Assembly: GCA_028821455.1 (NCBI GenBank)
Contig: JAPPGE010000004.1
Coordinates: forward strand, 67,144 to 119,988
DNA: 52,845 nucleotides
Direction of reading: 5' to 3'
Source of the DNA: a bacterium
GTDB lineage: Bacteria > Pseudomonadota > Alphaproteobacteria > SP197
This document shows, in pieces, positions 1 to 9,777 of the stretch (position 1 is the stretch's first letter; every line of letters starts with the position of its first letter). Position numbers and translations under genes: made by a program. The notes beneath the pieces were generated by a model. That model was not told where the DNA came from and searched no databases. It worked only from the letters and a program-made list of their open reading frames with translations.

Positions 1-151
1 AGTTGAGGTTCACGCGCCCCCAGCCCCAGCCGAAGGACGTCTTCCGGCCGCTGTGGAACACCATCACACGACCGGACCGACCATGCCCTTCCCGGGCAAG
101 TTCTGACCACCGCGCGGTCCGTCAAGGTTTCGCGGCGCACACTCCCGGGGC
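1..151. other. Left edge, no callable gene
   Basis: Short stretch between the window edge and the stop codon of the binding-protein gene. A plus-strand frame closes at 104-106 and a minus-strand frame could open at 64, but both are too short to identify and neither has a clear ribosome binding site. A neighbouring gene may end or begin here. Confidence 0.3.
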
Positions 152-1741
152 TTAAGCCGAGCCGATGCGACGCGGGCGAAGGCGCGCATTGGGAATGAAG
201 TTCATGTTCACGTGATCGCGCACCAGCCAGCCGATCTGCACGTGGTTGATCGGCACGTAGGCGGCGTCCTCCCACATGACCTGCATCATGCGCTGGTACT
301 TCTGGTCGCGCTCTTCCGCGTCGACCGACGTGAACGCCTCCTCGTTCAGCCGTGTGTACTCGTCGCTGCGCCAGCGTTCCCAGTTCCAGTCGCCGACGCC
401 GGCGGTGGTGAACCACTGGGTTGCGCGATTCGGATCGGGCGACGACGTCCACTGCTGAAAGATCAGCTGCAGGTCCTTCCAGTCATCGCCCTTCACCTCC
501 AGTCCCAGGTTCCAGAAGGTCCCGCCTTCGTACTTGCGCACTTCGACGTTGACCCCGATCTGTGCAAGCTGTGCCTGGATGATCTGGCAGGCAGCCACCT
601 GCGCGTCGGAGTTGAGCACCGTGATGTGGGTGTCGAAGCCGTTCGGAAACCCGGCTTCGGCCAGCAACTGCCTGGCTTTGTCGCGGTCGGGCGCGGGTCG
701 CTCCACGTCCCAGTAGCCTTCCAGTCCGGGCGCGATGATACCGGTGCCTACCGTTGCGGCGCCGAAGTAGGCGCCGTCGTTGATTTCTTCGGCATCGATG
801 GCGGCCTGGATCGCACGGCGCACGCGAATGTCACCGAACGGCTCGTGATCGACGTTCATGCCCATCCACGTGAAACCGGTCGTCTGTGCGGTGACCAGAT
901 TGGAGTTCGCCGGCACGTTTTCCCTGAACTCGGGAATCGAGCTCTCGGCGATGTCGGTCGCGTCGAGGTCACCCGCCAGGTAGGCGAGCTCGGCCGACTT
1001 GTGGCTTGCGACATGCGTGAAACGCAACTCGTCCCAATACACCTCGTCGACGCCTTCCTTGCCGGTTGCGCCGGGGTACGGCGTATGCTCCTCGTTGCGA
1101 ACGAGCACCACGGTACCCGTGGTGGGGGAGAATTCGCCGATCTTGTACGGCCCCGACCATGCCGGCGGATCGAAGGTGAACTTGCCGCCGATCTCTTCCA
1201 TCGCTTCCTTGCAGACAATGGTGGCCATGTCGCGCGGCAACGTGTTGGAAAACAGGTTCGACTGGGGCGCCTTCATGATGATCACGCCATCTTGCGGGCC
1301 GTCGACGCCGACCTCGATGAGCTGGGTCCATTCCATGCGGTTGGTCGCCGTTTCGGTAAACGCGATTCGCTCGATGGAATACTTGAAGTCCTCGACGGAT
1401 ACGTTGCCGTATCCGCCGCTCCACGTGATGCCGGGGCGCAGGCGAAAGCGCAGTCGGGTGGGCGTCTCGTACTCGATCATCTCGGCAGCACCCAGGTGCC
1501 AGCCCCACGTGTCGCCGCTGTTGTATTCGACCAGCCGCTCGAACAAGGCGTGCATCACCACGGTATCGGTTTCCGAAATCGTGATCAGCGGGTCGAATGA
1601 GTGATACTCGTTGCGAACTCGTATGTTCAGGACCTTGCCGTCCGCGGCCCATGAGAAATTGGGACCAGTGAACGCCAGGACTCCGGCGGCGCCGGCCTGC
1701 TGCAAAACCTGTCGCCGGTTCATTCTGATTGGTGGCAGCAT
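152..1741 (-). CDS. ABC transporter substrate-binding protein, SBP_bac_5 (dipeptide/oligopeptide type)
   Basis: Periplasmic solute-binding protein of 529 residues that should capture a peptide-like ligand for the four transporter genes lying upstream on the same strand. The N-terminus has a twin-arginine-like signal (NRRQVLQ followed by a hydrophobic Ala/Gly stretch and an A-D-G cleavage area), suggesting Tat export. The body follows the family 5 pattern, including the segment reading SVEDFKYSIER and the late WFTTAG / VPINHVQIGW parts. Start 1741 was chosen because GGAGG lies 8 bases upstream; a start at 1777 is open but has no such site. Being the last gene and separated from oppF by about 170 bases, it may have its own promoter. 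The family binds dipeptides, oligopeptides, nickel, glutathione or opines; the ligand cannot be deduced. Confidence 0.93.
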   Translation of the reverse strand: MLPPIRMNRRQVLQQAGAAGVLAFTGPNFSWAADGKVLNIRVRNEYHSFDPLITISETDTVVMHALFERLVEYNSGDTWGWHLGAAEMIEYETPTRLRFRLRPGITWSGGYGNVSVEDFKYSIERIAFTETATNRMEWTQLIEVGVDGPQDGVIIMKAPQSNLFSNTLPRDMATIVCKEAMEEIGGKFTFDPPAWSGPYKIGEFSPTTGTVVLVRNEEHTPYPGATGKEGVDEVYWDELRFTHVASHKSAELAYLAGDLDATDIAESSIPEFRENVPANSNLVTAQTTGFTWMGMNVDHEPFGDIRVRRAIQAAIDAEEINDGAYFGAATVGTGIIAPGLEGYWDVERPAPDRDKARQLLAEAGFPNGFDTHITVLNSDAQVAACQIIQAQLAQIGVNVEVRKYEGGTFWNLGLEVKGDDWKDLQLIFQQWTSSPDPNRATQWFTTAGVGDWNWERWRSDEYTRLNEEAFTSVDAEERDQKYQRMMQVMWEDAAYVPINHVQIGWLVRDHVNMNFIPNARLRPRRIGSA

Positions 1742-1912
1742 GGTTGTTTCCTCCGTGATTTCATCGCTTAGCGACACGCATGATCTCAGATCCCGACAAA
1801 ACGAGAGCGCGGCAGAAAAACACCGCGAAGATCAGCGCGTAATCAACTTCAGATCCTCCATTCGATCATAGCATCGACGGGACAACGTCGCCAACCGTGC
1901 GCCTCGAACACG
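1742..1912. other. Gap between transporter ATPase gene and binding-protein gene
   Basis: About 170 bases, visibly more A/T-rich than the flanking genes. It contains the Shine-Dalgarno site of the binding protein and a small inverted repeat (CGCGG at 1808-1812, CCGCG at 1823-1827). The size and composition would allow a separate promoter for the highly expressed binding protein, but I could not pick convincing -35/-10 boxes. Confidence 0.3.
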
Positions 1913-2896
1913 CTAGTCGTCGGATTCGATCGGGAAATGACAGGTGAAGCTGTGTCCCTGGACAGTGCTCGTCGCGGGTGGTGCCACCGTGGAGCAGTGC
2001 GCCTGCGCCACCGGGCAACGCGGATGGAACTCGCAACCGCGCGGGCGCTCGATGTTGCTTGACACCTCGCCCTTGAGCTGGAGCGGCGGGCGCACGGCGT
2101 CGGGGTCGGGTTCCGGGCTCGACGACAAGAGTGCCCGCGTGTAGGGATGGCGCGGCCGCTGGAACATTTCGCTCGCCGGGCCCTGCTCGACGAACCGGCC
2201 CAGATACATGATCCCCATGCGATCGGCGAAATGCAGCACGACCTTCAGATTGTGCGTAATGATCAGTATCGCAATGCCATGACGGGCCTGCAGTTCGAGC
2301 AGCAGGTTGAGCACCTCGCCCTGCACCGAGACGTCCAGCCCGGCGGTGGGCTCATCGGCGATGAGCAGCCGCGGGGACAGCGCCAGCGCGCGCGCGACAC
2401 CGACCCGGCGAGCCTGTCCTCCGCTCAGCTGGTGTGGATAGCGGCCGAGGAACTCCTCACTCAGCCCGACCATCTGCAGCAACCGGCGCGCCTCGACGTC
2501 GAGATCGACATCCTTGATGGCGTGGATCTTGAACGGCTCGGTGACCAGCCGTTTCACGGTCAGACGCGGGCTCAGCGAGCCTGCCGGATCCTGAAACATC
2601 ATGCTCAACTGGCGGCGGTACGGCTTGTAGGCATTCTTCGACAGTCCGCACAGTTCCTGGCCGTCAAAGCGGATCGAACCGGCGTGCGCGGTCTCGATGC
2701 CCACGATGGCCCTGGCGAGCGTGGACTTGCCCGAGCCCGATTCGCCGACCAGCGCAAAGGACTCGCCGGCGCTGATCGAGAACGACACGCCGCACACTGC
2801 CTGCAGATAGGCTTCGCGTTGTTGCAGTCTGGCGCGCAGGGGCGACAGCACGCGGTAGCGTACCCTGAGGCCGTCCACTTCCAGGAGTCCGGGCAT
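1913..2896 (-). CDS. Oligopeptide/dipeptide ABC transporter ATP-binding protein, OppF/DppF type
   Basis: Second ATPase of the importer, 327 residues. Walker A GESGSGKST is at residues 51-59; the signature LSGGQARR and Walker B LLIADEP follow, and the C-terminal oligopeptide-transporter extension carries HPYTRALLSSSPEPD and a Cys-rich stretch (CEFHPRCPVAQAHC) that in this family can hold an Fe-S cluster. The start at 2896 leaves an 8-base gap after oppD; an in-frame extension upstream to 2974 lies wholly inside oppD and was rejected. It should pair with the OppD-type subunit as a cytoplasmic heterodimer. Confidence 0.93.
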   Translation of the reverse strand: MPGLLEVDGLRVRYRVLSPLRARLQQREAYLQAVCGVSFSISAGESFALVGESGSGKSTLARAIVGIETAHAGSIRFDGQELCGLSKNAYKPYRRQLSMMFQDPAGSLSPRLTVKRLVTEPFKIHAIKDVDLDVEARRLLQMVGLSEEFLGRYPHQLSGGQARRVGVARALALSPRLLIADEPTAGLDVSVQGEVLNLLLELQARHGIAILIITHNLKVVLHFADRMGIMYLGRFVEQGPASEMFQRPRHPYTRALLSSSPEPDPDAVRPPLQLKGEVSSNIERPRGCEFHPRCPVAQAHCSTVAPPATSTVQGHSFTCHFPIESDD

Positions 2897-2904
2897 GCAA
2901 TCGC

Positions 2905-3879
2905 TCAATAGAGATGGCAGGCAACCGCATGCCCCGGGGCAACGGTTCGCGTGTCCGGCGCCTCGGCAGCGCACTGTTGCAGGGCGCGATGGCAGCGCGC
3001 GCCGAAGATGCAGCCCGACGGAAGGTCCACGAGATCGGGGAGATCACCCGGGATGGTCGGAAATGAGCGCTCGGTCGAGCGCACGATTCGTGCCGGGTCA
3101 CATTCCATCAGCTTCTCGGTGTAGGGATGGCGCACGTCGTGGAAGAGATCCCGCACGCTTCCCTGCTCGACGACCTCGCCGGCATACATCACGATCACGT
3201 AGTCGCACAGGTCCGCGACCACCCCCAGATGATGCGACACGAACAGGATCGAGCACTGATAGCGACGTTGCAGCTCCTTCAGCTCATGGATGATCTGCAC
3301 CTCGAGAGTTGCATCGAGCGCCGTTGTGGGCTCGTCGGCGATCAGCAGCCTGGGCTCCTCAATGATCGTCATCGCGATGGCGATACGCTGGCGCATGCCC
3401 CCGGAGAACTCGTGCGGGTAGGCGTCCATGCGCGCGGCGGGATCGGGAATGCCGACCTGCGAGAGCGCCTGAATTGCGCGCTGCCTCTTGCTGTCGAGAC
3501 TGCTGCGGTCGCGGTACTGCACGTCGATCAGCTGACGCCCGATCGACACCACCGGGTTGAGCGACGTCAACGGGTCCTGGAAGATCATCGAAATGTCGGT
3601 GCCGCGCAGCGACTGCATGTCCGCTTCCGGCACTTTCAGGAGATCGCGGCCGCCGAAGTGCACTTCGCCCCCGGTGATCGCCGCGTTCGGAGCGAGCAGC
3701 CGCATGATTGCGAGAATGAGCGTGCTCTTGCCACACCCGGATTCACCCACGACGCCGACGATCTTTCCTGTCGGAACATCCAGGCTGACGTCGCGCAGTG
3801 CCTTGATCACGCGCTTGCGGGCCTTGAACTCGACGCTCAGGTTGCGGACCTGCAGAATGTTCCCGGTCGGCTCGACCAT
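2905..3879 (-). CDS. Oligopeptide/dipeptide ABC transporter ATP-binding protein, OppD/DppD type
   Basis: First ATPase of the importer, 324 residues. Walker [10 protein letters not shown] at residues 45-53, signature FSGGMRQR, Walker [13 protein letters not shown], and the C-terminal oligo_HPY region with [15 protein letters not shown]. The ATG at 3879 overlaps the oppC stop by one base (TGATG) and has AGGAAGG 7 bases upstream; a GTG at 3882 is also possible. The tight junctions show co-translation with the permeases. Confidence 0.94.
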   Translation of the reverse strand: MVEPTGNILQVRNLSVEFKARKRVIKALRDVSLDVPTGKIVGVVGESGCGKSTLILAIMRLLAPNAAITGGEVHFGGRDLLKVPEADMQSLRGTDISMIFQDPLTSLNPVVSIGRQLIDVQYRDRSSLDSKRQRAIQALSQVGIPDPAARMDAYPHEFSGGMRQRIAIAMTIIEEPRLLIADEPTTALDATLEVQIIHELKELQRRYQCSILFVSHHLGVVADLCDYVIVMYAGEVVEQGSVRDLFHDVRHPYTEKLMECDPARIVRSTERSFPTIPGDLPDLVDLPSGCIFGARCHRALQQCAAEAPDTRTVAPGHAVACHLY

Positions 3880-4745
3880 CACTCTTCCTTCCTGAGCCGC
3901 GGATCGAGAATGTCGCGCAGGGCCTCACCCAGAAACGTGAAGCCCAGGGTCGTCAGGATGATGGGCAGCCCGCCGAACAGCAGCGGCCACGGCGAATTAC
4001 GCACGTAGATGAACCCGTCATTGAGAATGTTGCCCCAGCTTGGCGCCGGCGGGCGCACACCGAAGCCGAGAAAGCTCAATCCCGCCTCGGTCGTGATCAC
4101 GACCGGCACTTCCATGGCCGCCAGTATCATGATCGGACCGAGCACGTTCGGTAGCAGATGCACCGCCATCAGGCGGCCGAGCGACGCGCCCATGGCGATT
4201 TCGGCGTGGATGAACTCGCTGCTCTTCAAGGCCAGCGTCTGGGTGCGCACGGCGCGTCCGAACAGTGGAATCGAAATGACCACCACCACGAAGATGATGG
4301 TCTCCAGGCTCGGCCCCACCAGCGTCACGACGGCCAACGCGAACATCACCACCGGAAACGAACGCAACGTGTCGAACAGCAGCAGCAGCGAATAGTCGAG
4401 CCAGCGCGGCCCCATGCCGGCCAGCATGCCCAGCACCAGACCGATGCCCGCCGACAGCGACACGGCGACAACCGCCGCCGTCATCGCGATGCGGCTGCCC
4501 GATACCACGCGGGAGAAGACATCCCTGCCCAGGAAATCAGTGCCGAACGGGTGCGCAAACGACGGCGGCAGGAACTTGTCGCGGATCGACAATGCCAGCG
4601 GATCCGCGGGCGCCAGGAAATCGCCGAACAACGCGGTCAGCAGAATCGTGACAACGATGATCAGTCCGGAGATCCCCAGCACCTGGCGGCTCAGCAGCTG
4701 GAGCCCACCGCCCACGCCCTGCCACCATGTCACGGTGCCGTTCAC
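3879..4745 (-). CDS. Peptide ABC transporter permease, OppC/DppC type
   Basis: Inner-membrane permease of 288 residues with about six hydrophobic segments. The N-terminal OppC_N-like part leads into the periplasmic stretch [21 protein letters not shown], a hallmark of this family, and the EAA-type loop lies before the C-terminal [16 protein letters not shown] motif, also typical. It starts with GTG at 4745, with GAGG 7-8 bases upstream, 9 bases after oppB. Confidence 0.94.
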   Translation of the reverse strand: MNGTVTWWQGVGGGLQLLSRQVLGISGLIIVVTILLTALFGDFLAPADPLALSIRDKFLPPSFAHPFGTDFLGRDVFSRVVSGSRIAMTAAVVAVSLSAGIGLVLGMLAGMGPRWLDYSLLLLFDTLRSFPVVMFALAVVTLVGPSLETIIFVVVVISIPLFGRAVRTQTLALKSSEFIHAEIAMGASLGRLMAVHLLPNVLGPIMILAAMEVPVVITTEAGLSFLGFGVRPPAPSWGNILNDGFIYVRNSPWPLLFGGLPIILTTLGFTFLGEALRDILDPRLRKEE

Positions 4746-4754
4746 GTCCGGACC

Positions 4755-5699
4755 TCACAAGCGCGAGCGAATGCGCGGATCGAGCAGCGCATTGAGGATG
4801 TCGGACAGCGTCGTAGCGATGACGAACAACGTCGTCGTGACCAGCACCGTGCCCATGATCAGCGGAAAGTTCCGCTGCTGCACGGCCACGAAAATGAGCT
4901 TGCCCAGACCCGGTCGCGCAAAGATGATTTCTGCGAACACCACCCCGGACAGCATCGCGCCGATGCCGATGCCGATGATGGTGACCGCCGGCAGGATCGC
5001 GATACGCAGCACATAGCGGTAGAGGATCACGTTGTGCGGCAGGCCATGCGCGCGGGCGTGCCGCACGTGGTTTTCGGCCAGCACTTCGAGCATCGACGCG
5101 CGCACCAGCCTTGCCAGGTAGCCGACCCAGCCGAGACCAACGGCGAACGCGGGCAGCACCAGGTGATGCAGCTGACCGATCCAGCCTTTTTCCTGGCCGC
5201 CGCCGATCACGGGGAACCAGCCGAGCGTGACGGCGAACAACAGCAACGCGTACAATCCGACCACGAAAGGCGGCATCGCGATGAAGGCGACCGACGACAC
5301 GCCCGCTGCCTTGTCCATCCAGCTGTCCGGGTGCGTCGCCGAGTAGACTCCGAGCGGCACGCCAAGCAGCAGGGCCCACGACATGCCGGCAGCCACCAGT
5401 ACAAGCGTGTAGGGCAGCACGCCGACGATCGTCTCGGCAACCGGTCGTTCAGCGAACACATCGACGCCCAGATCCCCGGACAGCACCCGACCGAAGAACG
5501 ACACGATTTGCATCGGCAACGGCTTGTCCAGGCCCATGCGCTGCTCCATCGCCGCGATCAGCTCCGGTGTCGCTCGCGGACCGAGCATGACGGTCGCCGG
5601 ATCGCCCGGGACCGCGTGGATCATCAGATACAGAAGAGTGACGGCCAGCATGATGATCACGATCCCCAAAGCGGTTCGTTTCACCATGTAAAGAATCAT
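4755..5699 (-). CDS. Peptide ABC transporter permease, OppB/DppB type
   Basis: Inner-membrane permease of 314 residues and first gene of the importer operon (oppB-oppC-oppD-oppF-binding protein). The N-terminal helix is followed by HAVPGDPATVMLGPRATPE, the usual OppB signature, and the C-terminus ends in LLDPRIR as in most DppB proteins. The start at 5699 puts the first transmembrane helix at the N-terminus as in the family; the open frame up to 5783 would add a charged, unconserved leader. The ribosome binding site is weak. Confidence 0.93.
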   Translation of the reverse strand: MILYMVKRTALGIVIIMLAVTLLYLMIHAVPGDPATVMLGPRATPELIAAMEQRMGLDKPLPMQIVSFFGRVLSGDLGVDVFAERPVAETIVGVLPYTLVLVAAGMSWALLLGVPLGVYSATHPDSWMDKAAGVSSVAFIAMPPFVVGLYALLLFAVTLGWFPVIGGGQEKGWIGQLHHLVLPAFAVGLGWVGYLARLVRASMLEVLAENHVRHARAHGLPHNVILYRYVLRIAILPAVTIIGIGIGAMLSGVVFAEIIFARPGLGKLIFVAVQQRNFPLIMGTVLVTTTLFVIATTLSDILNALLDPRIRSRL

Positions 5700-6568
5700 G
5701 CGCGGCTGCCGTCCGTGGTGAGTCCGGCCTCGGCTGGCAGACCGTCGCGCAACACCCGGATGTGCTCGGGGCCGGTGCCGCAACGCCTGTCAACGACCGG
5801 CTTGGGACAGGTCGTGACCTGCGTTCGGGCCTGTTTCAGGTATGGCGCTGGCGAGCCGGCATCACCGTAGTCGGCGAACGCTCCGAATCCCGAACGGGCA
5901 AGATCCGGCCCGCCCGTCGAGAACGAGAAACGCACCCCATTCGAAACGCGCAAGAACGCTTGGCACGGCATGGCGGAATGGTTTTTCACAGTATCAGCGA
6001 GCGCTCTAGACTAGTACGCGGACTCGTGAACACGCAACCGGACGCATATCGCCGGGAGCTTGACGACGGGGGCACCAACGGGGGCGGGGGGTACGGTTTG
6101 TCCTGCTCGGCGCCGGCGTTGGCGCGAACGTGGCACAAGGGTGCCACAACGGAACCGCCGCCAGCGAAGGTGCCGAGTGGATTGCAGCCGAAGCGGGCAG
6201 TGCCCGTGTATCAAATGTGTTTCCGTGCGTGCGTAGCGGCCCCGAAGAGGGCGCATGCGTCTGACCCGCCTTGCGGCGATGGGCAGGTGCCACATCATGT
6301 CGAAAAGGGGTGCCAACCGTTCAGGCGCCGCCCGTCGAGTCGGGTCCGCGGCGCGCTTCCTTGCGACACCCTGTGGAGCTGCTGGCTCACGGACACGGCC
6401 TGCACGGATTGCGCACCCCTGGCAGCGTCGGCCCCGCTTCCCGGGCTGCCGGTGTCCGTGCGCGGTCGACTGCCGCGCCGGCAGGCATGCCGGGATTGAA
6501 TTGTTGGCTGACAGGGAACTCGCGACTTTGGAGCGCATGTGGCAGGCTGTAGAACAGGAAGCACAGCC
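5700..6568. other. Long divergent intergenic region
   Basis: About 870 bases between two divergently transcribed operons (importer to the left, amide/ester hydrolase genes to the right), so both promoters should be here. Long open frames exist on both strands, but their translations are Arg/Pro/Cys-rich with no recognisable family, as expected of GC-rich noncoding DNA. An A/T-richer patch with GGTTTTTCACAGTATCAG at about 5981-5998 and CTCTAGACTAGTACG at 6003-6017 is the most promoter-like part. No regulator gene is present here. Confidence 0.4.
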
Positions 6569-7624
6569 ATGATCCACCTTGACAGCACCGGCACGGCCTA
6601 TGAGATCGGCAGGCAGCACGGTCGGGACTGCGCATCCGCCGTGCATGCCGCCTACCGGGCCTGGGGACCGGCAGACACCTTCGACCGGCGTGAGTTCAGC
6701 GACGGTTTCCACAGGGTTGCGGCATCGCTCGGCGGGACCTTTCCGGCGCTGCTTGACGAAATGCAGGGCATCGCCGACGGCGCCGGGCTCACGTTCGAGG
6801 AGATCGTCGCGCTCAACTGCCTCGACGAGTACCGCTCGCACAGCATGCAACGGCGGCAGTGTTCGAGTATCGCATTCCGGGATTCCGACCGCGGCGTGCT
6901 GCTTGGAAAGACGGCCGATTGGACAATCCCGGACGTTGCGGCATTTGCGCTGTCGCAGCGTTACCGGCCCGTCCCGGGTGAGGGCCACGCGTTCTTTCAC
7001 TATGGCTGCGCGGGGACGCTGTGGTGTGAGGGAGGCCTCAACGAGTCCGGGCTCGGCATGGTCCTGAACGGGTTGGCCGGTCGCGGCGCCGGCGGTGCAA
7101 GCGTGCCGACGATGGCGCTCACGCGCGGCGTGCTGCAGCACTGCCGGGATGTCCGGGATGCGCTGGGCTGGTTGCGGCAGCACGACGTGATGAACTGGGG
7201 ATTCAACCTCACGCTCGCCGACTCGTCCGGCGATCTGGCGTTCGTGGAAGTTGTGCCCGGCAGCCAGTGCTCCGAGCGGGCCAGCGGCGACTATCTCGTT
7301 CACACGAATCACTGCCTGCTCGACAGGCAGGACGCCGAAATCGATATGGTGCCCGGCTATCCCGGGCTGATGGAGAACAGTCGCTTGCGCCTCGACAACC
7401 TGCGCGACAAGGTTCCGCACGCGCCACGATCGCTCGAGAGCATGCAGTCGCTGCTGCAGGATCGCTCGCCCTCCGGCGCCATCAGCCAGAACGGCGAGCA
7501 CGGCATGCACACCGTTTACGCCATGATCGTGGCGCCGGAGCGCCGCGAAATCTGGGGAGCGGAGGGCTTTCCGCCCGACGTGCCCTTTGTCTCACACACG
7601 CTAGAGCGGGGTCATGATCGATGA
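6569..7624 (+). CDS. C45 family autoproteolytic acyltransferase/hydrolase
   Basis: Protein of 351 residues of the acyl-CoA:6-aminopenicillanate acyltransferase (peptidase C45, Ntn-hydrolase) type. The early motif EIGRQHG and the LDEMQGIADGAGLTFEEIVALN helix precede Cys98 (in RRQCSS), which by family analogy becomes the N-terminal nucleophile after self-cleavage; here the preceding residue is Gln rather than the common Gly. Conserved GKTADW and LNESGLGMVLNGL segments follow. No signal peptide is visible, so it should act in the cytoplasm on an imported amide. Start 6569 has AGGAA upstream. It overlaps the next gene by 4 bases (ATGA). Confidence 0.85.
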   Translation: MIHLDSTGTAYEIGRQHGRDCASAVHAAYRAWGPADTFDRREFSDGFHRVAASLGGTFPALLDEMQGIADGAGLTFEEIVALNCLDEYRSHSMQRRQCSSIAFRDSDRGVLLGKTADWTIPDVAAFALSQRYRPVPGEGHAFFHYGCAGTLWCEGGLNESGLGMVLNGLAGRGAGGASVPTMALTRGVLQHCRDVRDALGWLRQHDVMNWGFNLTLADSSGDLAFVEVVPGSQCSERASGDYLVHTNHCLLDRQDAEIDMVPGYPGLMENSRLRLDNLRDKVPHAPRSLESMQSLLQDRSPSGAISQNGEHGMHTVYAMIVAPERREIWGAEGFPPDVPFVSHTLERGHDR

Positions 7625-8403
7625 AGGTTCTCATTACCGGTGGCCTCGGCTGGCTGGGGAAAGCGTTGTCGGAGCAGGTCAGCACCCGGCACCGGGTCTG
7701 CGCGTTCGACCTGGAACGTCCGGATGTCGAGCGCGAGCGCAGCGAATTCGAGGGCGATGTGCGTTACGGCTCGGTGACGGAGTATTCGGACGTTGAGGCG
7801 GCTGTCGAGGGACAGGACGCCGTTATCCATGCGGCGGTGGCGAGCACCGTTACCCGTGGCCAGTATGTCGACGTCACCGATACGGTGCCGTTCGACGTCA
7901 ACCTTAGAGGCACCTGCAACGTGCTGGAAGCCATGCGGCGCCGCGGCGTGGCGCGCTTCATTCAGATCGCGTCGGCGGAAACGCACGTGGCGCACCCGTC
8001 AGGAACATTCCTTGATGACGGTGCCACCTACTTCGGTCGACCCAGTTACTATGACTTGACCAAGTGCCTGCAGGAGCAGATCTGCCAGTGGTTTGCGCAC
8101 CACTATGAACTCGACATCACATTGTTGCGTCTGGGCGATATCGTCGATACGGCTCAGGGCCGCGCCAAACACGGCGAACACTCCTGGAATGCGTCCATGG
8201 CGACCGACAGCTGGATCGATCGCTACGACGTGGGAAGAGCATGTCTGCAATTGCTGGAGCAATCGAAGACCGGCGTCGAGATCTATCATCTGGTGGGGGC
8301 GCCGGCGGCTCGCGAGCGATTCGACATCGATCGGACGACGGCTGCCTTGCAGCTTTCGCTCGCCACAAAGATTGACAAGCGCCCCGCCAGTCAACGCGCT
8401 TGA
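7621..8403 (+). CDS. NAD(P)-dependent epimerase/dehydratase family oxidoreductase
   Basis: Extended SDR of 260 residues. The nucleotide-binding motif is at residues 7-13 (GGLGWLG), followed by Asp30 as likely NAD selector (CAFDLERP), and the catalytic YxxxK at Tyr144-Lys148 (YYDLTK) after the IQIASAE strand with its Ser. The C-terminal substrate domain is short compared with sugar-nucleotide epimerases (about 310-340 residues), so it probably acts on a small non-nucleotide substrate. The start overlaps the stop of the C45 gene. Confidence 0.85.
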   Translation: MKVLITGGLGWLGKALSEQVSTRHRVCAFDLERPDVERERSEFEGDVRYGSVTEYSDVEAAVEGQDAVIHAAVASTVTRGQYVDVTDTVPFDVNLRGTCNVLEAMRRRGVARFIQIASAETHVAHPSGTFLDDGATYFGRPSYYDLTKCLQEQICQWFAHHYELDITLLRLGDIVDTAQGRAKHGEHSWNASMATDSWIDRYDVGRACLQLLEQSKTGVEIYHLVGAPAARERFDIDRTTAALQLSLATKIDKRPASQRA

Positions 8404-8421
8404 CATCCAGGGGAGGACGTC

Positions 8422-9777
8422 GTGACGCAACTCTATGCCGGTGTTGGAAGGGAGCTGATCACGCCGGGCGGGGCCGGCTATCTCGCGGGCGACGTGCTCG
8501 ACACCGACGCCGAAGTGCGGCGCGTACACCAGGACCTCTACGCGCAGAGTCTGTTTCTGACGGACCGAAAAACCCGGCTTGTCCTGATCACCGTCGACGT
8601 CTGCAAGGTCAGCGCTGCGATGCTCAAGACGGTCGTGACGAGGCTCGGCGAGGAGCTTGACCTGCCCGGCGCTGCGATCATGATCGCAGCGTCCCACACC
8701 CACTCGGCGCCGCACACGATCGAGGACGATGCCGTGCCGGGTATGTTCGACAAGGGGTTCGCGGAAGAGGCCGCGGCCGGAATGATCGCATCGGCGCTGC
8801 AGGCCGCCGGGAAGCTCGAGCCGGTCAGTCTGCGGTACGAGCGGGGGCATTCGGATCTCGGTGTCAACAAGCGCGTGAGCACACCCTGGGGCGTGTTCAT
8901 GCGCGCCAATCCGGCTGGCGCCTACGATCCCGAGGTGGGTGTGCTGATCGCGGAAAGAGCCGCCGGGAATCCGGTCGCGGTGCTGTGCTGCTATGCGAGC
9001 CATCCGATCGGCCACCTGCGCAGCGAGATCAGCAGCGACCTCACTGGCTTCCTGCGCGACGAGCTGGAGATGGCGTTCCCCAATTCCATGGGCTTCCATG
9101 CGTTGGGTTGCGCCGGCGATGTGTCGCCGCGCATGCGCTGGGATGGCACCGACTACGAAATCGGCAATCCGCACACCGGTGCCGGACGCCGCCTGTTGCC
9201 GGAGCCGACGTTCAAGAACATGATGGAGGTCGCCGGCAAGGAACTCGCGGGCAAGGCCATCGAGCTGGTGAAGGAAGGCAGCGGGGAGCCCTTCGCCGGT
9301 CCGCTCACCGCCGATGTTGCAGCCGTGGACCTCGCCTTGGGCCCGCCGCTCTCGCTGGCGCAGGTTGAGGCCGTCGAGTCGCTGCCGTTCAATCATCTCC
9401 ACGCAAACTGGGCCGGGCGCATGCGCGCGAAGCTCCTGGCCGGTGAGCAGATTCCGCGGAGCGTTTCCTATCCGATGCAGGTGTGGCGAATCGCGGATCG
9501 CCTGTGCGTTGTCGCGCTCGGCGGCGAAGTCTTCGCCAGCATCGGATTGCGCATCAAGGCTGAGCTGTCGCCGCTTCCCTGCCTCATGATCGGGCATGCC
9601 AACGAATATCGCGGTTACGTGCCCACGGGTGCCGCAGTCCTCGAAGGCGGTTACGAGGCGGAATCCTTCTACAACACGATGCTGCCGGCACCCTACGCAA
9701 CCGGGATCGACGACGTTCTTGTCGCGGCCGCGGTGAACCTGGCAAGAGGTACCGGCGATGGACCGAACGCTGCGTGA
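8422..9777 (+). CDS. Neutral/alkaline ceramidase-like hydrolase (N-terminal catalytic domain only)
   Basis: Protein of 451 residues matching the N-terminal domain of neutral/alkaline non-lysosomal ceramidases, zinc amidohydrolases that cleave the N-acyl bond of ceramides. The start TPGGAGYLAG, the VHQDLYAQSL and LVLITVDVC segments and the active-site motif SHTHSAP at residues 91-97 (zinc-type histidines) are visible, with LRYERGHSDLGVNKR and later GCAGDVSPR. True ceramidases are about 650-780 residues with a signal peptide and a C-terminal domain; this one has neither, so it is probably a cytoplasmic relative with another substrate. GTG start at 8422 has GGGGAGG upstream. Confidence 0.8.
   Translation: MTQLYAGVGRELITPGGAGYLAGDVLDTDAEVRRVHQDLYAQSLFLTDRKTRLVLITVDVCKVSAAMLKTVVTRLGEELDLPGAAIMIAASHTHSAPHTIEDDAVPGMFDKGFAEEAAAGMIASALQAAGKLEPVSLRYERGHSDLGVNKRVSTPWGVFMRANPAGAYDPEVGVLIAERAAGNPVAVLCCYASHPIGHLRSEISSDLTGFLRDELEMAFPNSMGFHALGCAGDVSPRMRWDGTDYEIGNPHTGAGRRLLPEPTFKNMMEVAGKELAGKAIELVKEGSGEPFAGPLTADVAAVDLALGPPLSLAQVEAVESLPFNHLHANWAGRMRAKLLAGEQIPRSVSYPMQVWRIADRLCVVALGGEVFASIGLRIKAELSPLPCLMIGHANEYRGYVPTGAAVLEGGYEAESFYNTMLPAPYATGIDDVLVAAAVNLARGTGDGPNAA

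Noticed and set aside
4158..5870. Plus-strand open frame of 570 codons opposite the permease genes
   Set aside because: Gln/Arg/His-rich shadow of OppB/OppC codons, with no ribosome binding site.
6011..7510. Minus-strand frame of 499 codons covering the intergenic region and the C45 gene
   Set aside because: Opposite strand of a clear C45 enzyme; its part inside the intergenic region is Arg-rich and unrecognised.
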